Origin: an uncultured Anaerolineaceae bacterium | GTDB taxonomy: Bacteria > Chloroflexota > Anaerolineae > Anaerolineales > Anaerolineaceae | Assembly: GCA_937890875.1 (NCBI GenBank) | Contig: CALAEB010000007.1 | Location: 1 to 8,064, forward strand | Direction: 5' to 3' | DNA: 8,064 nt | Shown: in pieces, positions 1 to 6,376 of the stretch | Layout: every line of letters begins with the position of its first letter | How positions within the stretch are numbered: the first letter of the stretch is position 1 | Made by a program: the position numbers and the translations under genes | The notes under the pieces: model-generated | The model's database searches: none | Told to the model about the DNA's origin: nothing | Seen by the model: only the letters and a program-made list of their open reading frames with translations

Positions 1-82
1 ATTTCGGGTTTCAGCCTGCAGCCGGAGCTTACGCTTTAATACCGGAAAGCGTAAGCTCCGGCTGCAGTCTGAAACCCGAAAT
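1..82. repeat. 37-bp inverted repeat with 8-nt loop at window edge (probable fold-back junction)
   Basis: Bases 1-37 are the reverse complement of bases 46-82 with one mismatch (C15 against T68). The arms are separated by an 8-nt loop (AATACCGG, 38-45). The right arm is the coding sequence of the corrinoid-activator gene and encodes family-like residues, so the left arm is an inverted copy of coding DNA. The arm reaches base 1 exactly, as expected if the contig ends inside a fold-back produced by amplification, library chimerism or assembly. A true genomic palindrome extending left of the window is the alternative. It is not a normal terminator: there is no T-tract, and the stem is made of coding sequence in the middle of a conserved domain. 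Confidence 0.9.
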
Positions 83-1088
83 CTGAGGCCGGGATGTTCA
101 GCGATTCAGCGGCTGCGGCGATAAATGGATAACGGCCCAGTTGTCGGACCGGGAGATTGCATAAAAAGTGATGGATCGCGGTATTACAGACAAATACGGT
201 CTCGATGATGTGTTTCGTTTCCGTGCCGCTTTCTCTGCATAAAGCTTTGATCAGATCATTGATCGCTGTGATCAATGATTTTTGCAGCATTTCTCTGCCG
301 TCGGGATTTGAATTGGCATAAGCGATGCGGCTGATCACATCTTCTCCGTAACTGATTTGCGGATTCATCATTCCCTGTCTGGCAAGCGTCTTCCCGGTGC
401 TCAGATTGACCAGATATGCGGCAATTTTTGTCGTTCCGATATCGACTGCCAGCCCGAGTGGTGCGATTTTAGGTGGGAGGATTGCCGTAACCTGATTGCC
501 GCGCAGGACGGCCTGAGGGTGCCATTGGAGAGACCGCAAATCATCCGCCAGTGCGTGGAGGACGGCATTTCCGATGGACGGATTGGTTATTCCCGCCGCT
601 GTTAATGCATCTTTCAGCCGGATGGTATCCGCGCGGGAGTCGGTTATGGTTGGTTCGGCTAAGGAGAGTTCAAGCGTATCAACCACGCGTGAAGAAAGCG
701 GAGTTTCCGTGAAAAAAACTTCCCCTTCGAGTTGGAGCCGCTGTTCCGTGAGAAGCGTGGACGGCGGAATATGAATTTTCAGGTCACTTAATGGCTTTGC
801 CTGGCAGGCCAGTCGGATTCCGGAAGCAATCTCTTCGGCAGAAAGTTTTTGTCTTTCCGACTCCGAGAGCGGTGAAAGTGTCCCGCTCAGAAGTTGTACT
901 TTACAGGCGGCGCAGGTGCCGTTTCCACCGCAAAACGCGACCAGGCGGATCCCCGATCTTTGCGCGGCAGTTAACAGTGTTTGATCTGGCCCTCCCTCTG
1001 TTTTCAGTCCGATTGGCTGCCAGTCAATTTGGATCGCTTCATTTTCTGCCGGATAGTTCTTTTTCATGGATGCCTGTCGTGTCTTCAT
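36..1088 (-). CDS. 2Fe-2S / ASKHA corrinoid-protein reductive activator (RACE/RamA-like), C-terminally truncated
   Basis: The protein resembles reductive activators of corrinoid enzymes (COG3894, DUF4445 family; RamA-like). These use an iron-sulfur cluster and ATP to re-reduce inactive Co(II) corrinoid proteins to Co(I) in methyl-transfer systems; the protein is cytoplasmic. An N-terminal plant-type ferredoxin domain (about residues 21-110) carries C53-x5-C59-x2-C62 and C95. A linker (110-210) leads to the ASKHA ATPase domain, with phosphate motif DIGTT at 216-220 and the family-typical NPQ-x3-GEDVISR segment at 242-254. Homologues usually run to about 550-620 residues; this one stops at 350. 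The stop codon (TAA, 36-38) straddles the arm/loop boundary of the terminal inverted repeat, so the truncation is probably an artefact and the real gene continues off the contig. No clear Shine-Dalgarno precedes ATG 1088. ATG at 1067 (residue 8) is an equally possible start, since the conserved domain begins only near residue 20. It is transcribed divergently from the reductase-rhodanese gene, from a promoter at 1136-1164. No corrinoid methyltransferase partner is visible. The family call is firm; the substrate is unknown. Confidence 0.88.
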   Translation of the reverse strand: MKTRQASMKKNYPAENEAIQIDWQPIGLKTEGGPDQTLLTAAQRSGIRLVAFCGGNGTCAACKVQLLSGTLSPLSESERQKLSAEEIASGIRLACQAKPLSDLKIHIPPSTLLTEQRLQLEGEVFFTETPLSSRVVDTLELSLAEPTITDSRADTIRLKDALTAAGITNPSIGNAVLHALADDLRSLQWHPQAVLRGNQVTAILPPKIAPLGLAVDIGTTKIAAYLVNLSTGKTLARQGMMNPQISYGEDVISRIAYANSNPDGREMLQKSLITAINDLIKALCRESGTETKHIIETVFVCNTAIHHFLCNLPVRQLGRYPFIAAAAESLNIPASDFGFQTAAGAYAFRY

Positions 1089-1135
1089 GAACTTGTCTTG
1101 CGCTGGAGATTATGCTTGTTTTCGAAATCCTGCTA

Positions 1136-1164
1136 AGTGTATCATCTCTGTTTTGGCTTGACAA
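1136..1164 (-). promoter_or_regulatory. sigma-70-type promoter of the corrinoid-activator gene
   Basis: On the minus strand TTGTCA (complement of 1159-1164) is followed after exactly 17 nt by TACACT (complement of 1136-1141). Each hexamer matches the sigma-70 consensus at five of six positions. Transcription would start near 1129 and give a leader of about 40 nt before ATG 1088. Prediction by eye only. Confidence 0.55.
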
Positions 1165-1195
1165 GCAGTAAGTATCGCCGGAAAAATTTAAGAAA

Positions 1196-1252
1196 GGACT
1201 GTTTGTGGCAATCCTGTTTATCTGCCATGTTTGGCCTGGGTGCCTAAAGTCC
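1196..1252 (+). other. candidate structured leader (three-way junction), unassigned
   Basis: GGACT (1196-1200) can pair with AGTCC (1248-1252), closing a junction with two hairpins: TGGCA 1206-1210 with TGCCA 1223-1227, and TTGGC 1231-1235 with GCC-T-AA 1242-1247 (one bulged T). Stems are only 5 bp, so chance folding is quite possible. A weak TTGACA-N18-AAAAAT promoter would start transcription at about 1194, just at the 5' edge of the fold. It does not match a riboswitch class I can name. Confidence 0.2.
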
Positions 1253-1302
1253 AGTCACTCTGCAGCCGAATTTCAAACCCCTGGTTTTTAACAATGGTTG
1301 GG

Positions 1303-1308
1303 TATAAT
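1303..1308 (+). promoter_or_regulatory. -10 box (TATAAT) upstream of reductase-rhodanese gene
   Basis: A perfect TATAAT lies 91 nt upstream of the start codon at 1400. The expected -35 zone (about 1280-1288) contains only CTGGTT/GGTTTT-like sequence, a poor match, so an activator may be needed or the box may be fortuitous. If used, transcription starts near 1315 with a leader of about 85 nt. Confidence 0.35.
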
Positions 1309-1382
1309 TTATTCATTACAGTAGATCATGACTTGAGAGAGCAGCAGTTCGAGCGGGATCCCCATATTTCAAATTTTTGCTT

Positions 1383-1390
1383 GGAGAAGG
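1383..1390 (+). promoter_or_regulatory. Shine-Dalgarno site fixing the reductase start
   Basis: GGAGAAGG ends 9 nt before ATG 1400. The FAD-binding MKVIIVGG begins directly at that ATG, as in homologues, so the start is secure. Confidence 0.8.
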
Positions 1391-1399
1391 AAACAGAAT

Positions 1400-3055
1400 A
1401 TGAAAGTGATCATTGTGGGCGGGGTTGCCGGCGGCGCCTCAGCGGCGGCCAGACTCCGCAGACTGGACGAGTCGGCTGAAATTATTCTTCTGGAAAGGGG
1501 CGACCATATTTCATTCGCAAACTGTGGTCTGCCTTATTATATCGGCGGTGAAATAACCGAGAAAGAATCCTTATTTTTACAGACGCCGGAAAGTTTCCGG
1601 GCCCGATTCAATGTCGACGCGCGGGTAAGAAATGAAGTCGTTCAAATTAACCCTCAAAAAAAGACCGTCCGGATCAAAAATCTTTCAGACGGCACAGTTT
1701 ACGAAGAAACTTATGATAAGTTGATTCTTTCTCCGGGCGCCGAGCCGCTTAAACCTCCGTTCCCGGGGAGTGACGATCCGCGGATTTTCACCCTGCGAAA
1801 TGTTCCGGACGCTTTCCAGATCCGCAATTTCATCGATGCAAATCATCCGCAGCGTGTCCTGGTTGTCGGCGGTGGTTATATCGGCGTTGAAATGGCGGAA
1901 AACCTTTGCAACGCGGGGCTTGAAGTGACGATCGCCGAATTAAGCGATCATCTGATTGCGCCGTTGGATTTTGACATGGCCTGTGTGGTTCATCAATATC
2001 TGCGGTCCAAAGGGATCCGTCTGATGCTGAAAACCGGCGTCAAAGCGTTTATACCGTCTGAAACCGAAATTTCAGCGGAAATCGGTGACGAGCTGTATTC
2101 CTTTGATTTTGTCGTTCTTTCGGTCGGCGTCCGTCCGGAAACGTCCCTTGCGAAAAATGCCGGATTGAAACTGAACCCGAAGGGCGCCGTGCTGGTCGAT
2201 GCATATATGCGCACCTCTGACGAAAATATCTATGCCGTTGGCGATGCGATCGAAATCACGAATTTCGTGACCGGAAAGCCGGGATATATCCCGTTGGCCG
2301 GTCCGGCCAATAAGCAGGGCCGGATTGCGGCTGACAACATTTGCGGATTAAAGCGTTCCTATTCCGGCACGCAGGGCTCGGCTGTTTTGAAGGTTTTTGA
2401 AATGACCGTCGCAACAACAGGTTTGAATGAGGTCGCGGCGATCGCTTCCGGAATCGAAACAGAAAAAGTTTATGTTTGCCCATCGTCTCACGCCTCTTAT
2501 TATCCGGGCGCAAGTGCTATGTTTTTCAAATTGATTTTTGAAAAGTCAAATGGAAAAATCCTTGGCGCCGAGATTGTCGGGTTTGAAGGCGTTGACAAGC
2601 GATGTGATGTGATTGCCACCGCAATTCGCGGCGGAATGACTGTTTTTGATCTGACATCGCTGGAACTTTGTTATGCGCCGCCTTTTTCATCGGCAAAAGA
2701 TCCTGTGAACATGGCCGGGTATGTGGCTGAAAACGTACTGCTGGGGAAAGTGAAACAATCCTTTTGGCATGACTACGAAGCATTGCGGCGTGATGACAAT
2801 GCCATTCTTTTGGATGTCCGTACCCGTTATGAATATCAGCAGGGTGCGATTGACGGAACGGTTCTCATTCCGGTGGATGAGCTCCGGGAAAACCTGGATC
2901 AATTGGATCGATCGAAGAAAATTTATGTAAATTGCCAGAGCGGACAGCGCAGTTATCTCGCTTGCAGAATTCTGATGCAGCATGGATATGACTGCTACAA
3001 TCTGGCAGGCGGATATTTATTATATAATATAGTGAAATCTGAACTGAACAATTAA
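1400..3055 (+). CDS. CoA-disulfide / persulfide reductase (FAD- and NAD(P)H-dependent) with C-terminal rhodanese domain
   Basis: This cytoplasmic flavoprotein belongs to the CoADR-RHD family, which reduces CoA disulfide or CoA/low-molecular-weight persulfides with NAD(P)H (characterised relatives include Bacillus anthracis CoADR-RHD and Shewanella Npsr). An FAD Rossmann motif opens the protein (VGGVAGG, 6-12). The single redox cysteine is C42 in NCGLPYYIGG. The NAD(P)H Rossmann motif is VGGGYIG (156-162), the second FAD motif is NIYAVGDA (276-283), and the family motif PLAGPANKQGR lies at 298-308. A dimerisation domain with conserved-looking tyrosines (367/368, 425) follows. Residues about 460-551 form a rhodanese domain with LDVRTRYEY and active-site loop CQSGQRS, catalytic C512. 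The length of 551 is normal for the fused form, and all key residues are present. ATG 1400 follows GGAGAAGG (1383-1390) at 9 nt. The gene stands alone, divergent from the corrinoid activator and 275 nt from the next gene. The rhodanese fusion favours persulfide or sulfur handling over simple CoA-disulfide reduction, but which substrate is used cannot be read from sequence. Confidence 0.95.
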   Translation: MKVIIVGGVAGGASAAARLRRLDESAEIILLERGDHISFANCGLPYYIGGEITEKESLFLQTPESFRARFNVDARVRNEVVQINPQKKTVRIKNLSDGTVYEETYDKLILSPGAEPLKPPFPGSDDPRIFTLRNVPDAFQIRNFIDANHPQRVLVVGGGYIGVEMAENLCNAGLEVTIAELSDHLIAPLDFDMACVVHQYLRSKGIRLMLKTGVKAFIPSETEISAEIGDELYSFDFVVLSVGVRPETSLAKNAGLKLNPKGAVLVDAYMRTSDENIYAVGDAIEITNFVTGKPGYIPLAGPANKQGRIAADNICGLKRSYSGTQGSAVLKVFEMTVATTGLNEVAAIASGIETEKVYVCPSSHASYYPGASAMFFKLIFEKSNGKILGAEIVGFEGVDKRCDVIATAIRGGMTVFDLTSLELCYAPPFSSAKDPVNMAGYVAENVLLGKVKQSFWHDYEALRRDDNAILLDVRTRYEYQQGAIDGTVLIPVDELRENLDQLDRSKKIYVNCQSGQRSYLACRILMQHGYDCYNLAGGYLLYNIVKSELNN

Positions 3056-3063
3056 TTTTTTAT

Positions 3064-3148
3064 GCAGCCAGCAATCTGAACTGTCACGATCTGTTGCGAA
3101 TGGGAAAAGAAATCTTGTGTCTGCTTCCAAATTCAAATTGCTGGCTGC
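3064..3148. repeat. inverted repeat, 17-nt arms, 51-nt loop
   Basis: GCAGCCAGCAATCTGAA (3064-3080) is the reverse complement of TTCAAATTGCTGGCTGC (3132-3148) with a single mismatch (C76 against A136 of the 3000 block). It begins 8 nt after the reductase stop codon. No T-tract follows either arm, so it is not a standard intrinsic terminator. It could be an mRNA 3' stabilising stem, a Rho-independent structure with degraded tail, or a small non-autonomous element with 17-nt ends. I see no flanking target-site duplication. Confidence 0.6.
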
Positions 3149-3320
3149 GCGTGACTCATTAATCTGCATCAAGCAGTATTGTTATTTAATGGTAATTCAA
3201 AGTGTAAATCTGTTTCGCTTGAAATCGGTTCCTTTCCTGGTACGTACCCGATGTCATCAAATATACGCCGGAAAAGATGTACCCCGGCCGCTGGAGTTAC
3301 GCCTGTGCCCCGATCATAAA

Positions 3321-3326
3321 AGAGGA
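3321..3326 (+). promoter_or_regulatory. Shine-Dalgarno site choosing start 3331
   Basis: AGAGGA lies 4 nt upstream of ATG 3331, whereas the in-frame ATG at 3277 has no purine-rich site in front. Starting at 3331 also places a short charged N-tail directly before the membrane segment, as expected for a signal anchor. Confidence 0.6.
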
Positions 3327-3330
3327 TGTT

Positions 3331-4980
3331 ATGAATTCAAATTCGGATCAGCAGAAAACGGAATCGTTCAGACCTGAAATATTGGTATCCAGTCTGATAA
3401 TTGTCATCCTCTTATCTGCAGTTTTCTTTCTGATTGTTCCGAAACAGTCGATCCTGATGTTCCAACAAAAACCGACGATCACACCTCAGTCTGAAATACA
3501 GCCGGCCACTCATTATTTTGATGATTTTCTTCCAATGGGCAGTGTGCTGTACCATATCTGGGATGCGGAATTTGCCGATGCAAGCCATCATCCGGTTCGG
3601 ATATCCGATTTTGCTGGTAGGGTGCTTATTCTTGTCGTTCAAACCGAAACCTGCCAGAATTGCGGGCCGGCGGATTTGCTTCCGGTCCTTGAAAAGTTTC
3701 CGGGCATGTTGGCAGACGGGACAGAGATCGCGGGCTGGATTCTGCTCCCGGATGATGAAAAAACCGTTTTGGACATGAAAAATTCGCCGTTTCAGTCGTC
3801 CATCCTCTATGATGTGCAGGATGTTATGCGCCGGACGGGACTTAAAACCGGACGCTGCCTTTTATTTTTCAATCCATCCGGCATGTTGGTTGCCGGCGTT
3901 GAGGGAATTGACATCTCCGCCGATAGGATCCGGAATTATGCGGAGTATTCAGCGAACGGAGGATTTGAGAAGACGGAATCTTTTATCCTTGAAGAATTAC
4001 TGGAATCGGATGGATCAATTTACTCAGGCTACCGTTTTCTGCCGTCCGGCGTGGTCCAAAAGGAAGATACTATCCTGTCGGAGTCTTTGGGAATTCTGCT
4101 TGAATACGCGGTGAATAAAGGGGACCAGAATTTGTTTGACCGGGTCTATTCTTTTATTAAGACCCAAATGACTGTTTCCGGATTGGTCGCATGGCGGATG
4201 GTCGGCAAAATCCCGGCCACAGTGAATGCGACGTTGGATGATCTGCGAATTATTGCCGCGTTGGATGCGGCTGAAGCGCGGTGGGGGGGATATCAAGCGG
4301 ATATTGATACGAGGTCCGCTTCGCTTTTACAGTTCGTCGAGCGCAAAAAGATGCTGAGTGATTTCTACGATTGGGAATTAAAGAAGCAATCCGAGGAAAC
4401 CAAGCTTTGCTATCTGGATATGGCCGCACTTGACCGCTTATCAGCCGACGCCCCGGAGTGGCAGGAAATTCGGGAGAGTGCAGTCGATACACTGAAAAAT
4501 GGCGTGATTTCAAAAAATGTGCCGCTGTATTACGCGAGCTGGAATTTAAAAATGGGCGCATATCTGCCAACCGATCTGCATATGAGCGAGGCGATGCTGA
4601 CAGTTTTGCAGTCTGCCCGTGCGGGTGTGATTTCGATTCAGACGGTGGATTATATAAAAACCATGCTGCGGGAGCATGGCATTTGGGGTATGTATAATAT
4701 TTACGGAACGCCGGTCAACGGATATTTTTTCGAATCTACCGGAACCTATGCGATCCTGATCCAGGTAGGTCTGGAAATTGGTGACGACGATCTGGTACGG
4801 CTTGCGCTACGGCGGATGGAACATTTCCGCCTGATGGATGGAAACGACCGGTTTGTGGGTTCCTATACCGGCGATACACAGGGGATGCAGTATACGTTCG
4901 ACCAATTGTGCGCGCTGATTGCCTGGCAGCAGCTGATTGATTCCGGCTGGTTTGAACGGCAGGCGGGATTGATGCAATGA
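3331..4980 (+). CDS. membrane-anchored thioredoxin-like / glycoside hydrolase family 8-like fusion protein
   Basis: The 549-residue protein starts with a short N-tail and one membrane segment (about 17-36), probably a signal anchor leaving the rest outside the cell. Residues about 75-205 resemble a TlpA/AhpC-type thioredoxin fold, with RISDFAGRVLILVV, then TETC-QN-CGPAD giving CxxC at C108/C111, and LLFFNPSGMLV near 177-187. From about 235 an all-helical domain resembles GH8 endoglucanases and the Bacillus YdaJ/Listeria PssZ exopolysaccharide hydrolases. ILSESLGILLEYAV carries the candidate proton donor E251; GDQNLFDRVYSFIK and SGLVAWR (283-289) follow. Residues 300-318 align with the GH8 signature A-[ST]-D-[AG]-D-x2-[IM]-A...W. 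There the second Asp (D304), I307, A310, A314 and W318 are kept, but the first Asp is L302 and the Ala after Ile is I308. By family analogy it would act on a beta-linked surface polysaccharide, with the thioredoxin-like domain handling thiols. No polysaccharide synthesis genes are adjacent. An in-frame ATG at 3277 would add 18 residues. The gene ends 3 nt before the convergent ROK gene. Domain calls are by eye: the GH8-like fold is fairly likely, but activity is uncertain. Confidence 0.75.
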   Translation: MNSNSDQQKTESFRPEILVSSLIIVILLSAVFFLIVPKQSILMFQQKPTITPQSEIQPATHYFDDFLPMGSVLYHIWDAEFADASHHPVRISDFAGRVLILVVQTETCQNCGPADLLPVLEKFPGMLADGTEIAGWILLPDDEKTVLDMKNSPFQSSILYDVQDVMRRTGLKTGRCLLFFNPSGMLVAGVEGIDISADRIRNYAEYSANGGFEKTESFILEELLESDGSIYSGYRFLPSGVVQKEDTILSESLGILLEYAVNKGDQNLFDRVYSFIKTQMTVSGLVAWRMVGKIPATVNATLDDLRIIAALDAAEARWGGYQADIDTRSASLLQFVERKKMLSDFYDWELKKQSEETKLCYLDMAALDRLSADAPEWQEIRESAVDTLKNGVISKNVPLYYASWNLKMGAYLPTDLHMSEAMLTVLQSARAGVISIQTVDYIKTMLREHGIWGMYNIYGTPVNGYFFESTGTYAILIQVGLEIGDDDLVRLALRRMEHFRLMDGNDRFVGSYTGDTQGMQYTFDQLCALIAWQQLIDSGWFERQAGLMQ

Positions 4981-4983
4981 GGA

Positions 4984-6366
4984 TCAGATGGCAGGCAGAC
5001 TGGCTGCGGCAACCGATTGGCCGACGCGGCGGGTTTCCTCGGAAGGCAAAGAGATGTTGATCGAGAGATTCGGGTATTCCGTTTTCAGCACAGTTTCGGC
5101 GTGCTCAAGGATGATATTTCCGCCCGGTCCGGACACGACCCTCCCCAGCAGCAAAACCTCTTCTGTATTGTAAAACAGTTTGTACAACTTCAGCGCGTAC
5201 CCCAACCAGATGCCGATTGTCTTATAGATCCCAAGCGCGCGCGGGTCTTCTGCTTCCATCAGTTCTTGTACGACTTTCAGTTTTTCCGCCGGTGTTGCCT
5301 GTTCGTCCAGATTAATTCCGGCCGCCGGACATAGTTTAATGACCCCATCCTGGCTGAAATATTTAACGCCGCACCCGGTATCTCCGGACCATTCGTCCGC
5401 AATTGCGCTGGGAGCGAGATCCAGCGGCACAAATGCGAGTTCGTTGAGCCATCCGGTGATGTTTCCGTTTTGATCGATGTAACCGCCGGCTTCACTTGTG
5501 CCCATGGCAATCCCCAACACGCTGTTCTTCTTCAGGCTCATCGCGCCGGCCAGCGCGGCTACATCTCCGTCATTCGCTACGACCAGCGGAATATCCGGTC
5601 CGATCTCTCTGGCGGCGTCAATGTAGATGTTGGTAACGGCTTTCTGGAAATCTTCCGGCGGAACTTTCAGGAACAATGAGGCAATTTTTGTCTGATTGTC
5701 GATATAAATGCCGGCGGAGGACACACCGATGGCATCGACACGCGGCATGTGTGCGGCGGCTTTTTTGAAGGAATCAAGAATTCCGGCATAGTGATATGCC
5801 GGGTCGGCGTTGGTCTTTGGATGCCAGATGACCTCTTCGCTGAAAACCGGTTCGCCGTCGATTACGGCGGAAACTTTTCTGTCGCTTCCGCCTGCGTCAA
5901 ACCCGATCCGGCAGCCGTTCAGATTTCTTCCGATGGGGATGGAGCTCTGCCTTTCTGTCGGCCGATCCGCATACTCGCAATAGATAACGCAGAATGGGCG
6001 TCCGTAAACCTGGCTCATGAAATCGCTGTCGAAACTGCGGGTTCCGCCCTCAGAGTATACGCGGGAAATAAATTGGTACATTTCATAATCGCCGCAAATA
6101 TACAGTTTGTAACCGCCGCGGGTCCAAAGGATGCATTTTACGATCCGTTCAATGTAAAGCCGGTCCGCTGCCTTGTACATTTCCGTTCCGTGAATATATG
6201 TTTGGAAAACCTGGATCGATCGGTTGTCCCGTTCGAGCGCAACCGCTATCGGTTTTTTCGCGGATTGCAGGTAGCTTTCAATAAATGCGCTGAAAGGGAT
6301 AAACTCGGGGTCGAGTCCCGGAATAAATTCGAATTTAACTGATATTCCAAGTACGTCTTTTTCCAT
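4984..6366 (-). CDS. ROK-family kinase-like protein with long N-terminal extension
   Basis: The 460-residue cytoplasmic protein carries a ROK-type sugar-kinase/ASKHA domain from about residue 151. The phosphate-1 motif is IGFDAGGSDRKVSAVIDG (154-171). The segment around VANDGDVAALAG (263-274) holds N265-D266, the likely sugar-binding and catalytic-base pair of ROK kinases. The adenosine/phosphate-2 loop is LGIAMGTSEAGGY (284-296), and LLLGRVVSGPGGN (405-417) lies near the C-terminus. Typical ROK kinases are about 300 residues with a CxCGxxGCxE zinc motif; that motif is absent here, and about 150 extra residues with no helix-turn-helix precede the domain. I recall similar long ROK proteins as a conserved, little-studied subgroup in anaerobes. 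A sugar-kinase role is therefore inferred and the substrate is unknown. ATG 6366 is chosen because AAGGAG (6371-6376) lies 4 nt upstream; an open-frame ATG further upstream (6462) has no such site and adds non-conserved-looking sequence. The probable promoter is at 6536-6563. It converges on the GH8-like gene across a 3-nt gap. Confidence 0.85.
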   Translation of the reverse strand: MEKDVLGISVKFEFIPGLDPEFIPFSAFIESYLQSAKKPIAVALERDNRSIQVFQTYIHGTEMYKAADRLYIERIVKCILWTRGGYKLYICGDYEMYQFISRVYSEGGTRSFDSDFMSQVYGRPFCVIYCEYADRPTERQSSIPIGRNLNGCRIGFDAGGSDRKVSAVIDGEPVFSEEVIWHPKTNADPAYHYAGILDSFKKAAAHMPRVDAIGVSSAGIYIDNQTKIASLFLKVPPEDFQKAVTNIYIDAAREIGPDIPLVVANDGDVAALAGAMSLKKNSVLGIAMGTSEAGGYIDQNGNITGWLNELAFVPLDLAPSAIADEWSGDTGCGVKYFSQDGVIKLCPAAGINLDEQATPAEKLKVVQELMEAEDPRALGIYKTIGIWLGYALKLYKLFYNTEEVLLLGRVVSGPGGNIILEHAETVLKTEYPNLSINISLPSEETRRVGQSVAAASLPAI

Positions 6367-6370
6367 AATT

Positions 6371-6376
6371 CTCCTT
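6371..6376 (-). promoter_or_regulatory. Shine-Dalgarno site fixing the ROK gene start
   Basis: On the minus strand AAGGAG precedes ATG 6366 with a 4-nt AATT spacer. It decides against the longer reading from 6462. Confidence 0.75.

Larger units (their letters stand above)
1089..1399. other. divergent intergenic region (311 nt)
   Basis: This is the shared upstream region of the corrinoid activator (minus) and the reductase-rhodanese gene (plus). It holds the minus promoter at 1136-1164, a possible weak plus promoter (TTGACA 1158-1163, 18-nt spacer, AAAAAT 1182-1187), a potential three-way-junction fold at 1196-1252, a strong plus -10 box at 1303-1308 and the Shine-Dalgarno site at 1383-1390. 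I see no convincing gene; the short open frames here lack a ribosome binding site and protein-like composition. No cobalamin-riboswitch B12 box was recognised. Confidence 0.6.
3056..3330. other. intergenic region with orphan protein-like frame at its 3' end
   Basis: These 275 nt separate the reductase from the thioredoxin/GH8-like gene. The first part holds the inverted repeat at 3064-3148. A weak possible promoter (TTGTTA 3179-3184, TGTAAA 3203-3208, 18-nt spacer) follows. Bases 3221-3330, in frame with the downstream gene and bounded upstream by TGA 3218-3220, translate to a protein-like, aromatic-rich stretch (FLSWYVPDVIKYTPEKMYPG, then RWSYACAPIIKEDV). This may be the relic of a lost upstream gene or an N-terminal extension. 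There is no other gene signal. Confidence 0.5.

Noticed and set aside
1..82. Intrinsic terminator of the corrinoid-activator gene
   Set aside because: The stem is an inverted copy of conserved coding sequence, 37 bp long with no T-tract, and the gene is clearly cut short of its family length.
1089..1399. Cobalamin riboswitch upstream of the corrinoid-activator gene
   Set aside because: No B12 box or matching long-stem architecture is present on the minus strand, and the leader from the predicted promoter is only about 40 nt.
1231..1479. Short plus-strand open frame upstream of the reductase
   Set aside because: No Shine-Dalgarno site, overlaps the secure reductase start, and its composition is not protein-like.
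5749..6342. 197-codon open frame on the plus strand opposite the ROK gene
   Set aside because: It is antisense to a well-supported ROK coding sequence with recognisable motifs, has no ribosome binding site and no domain I recognise.
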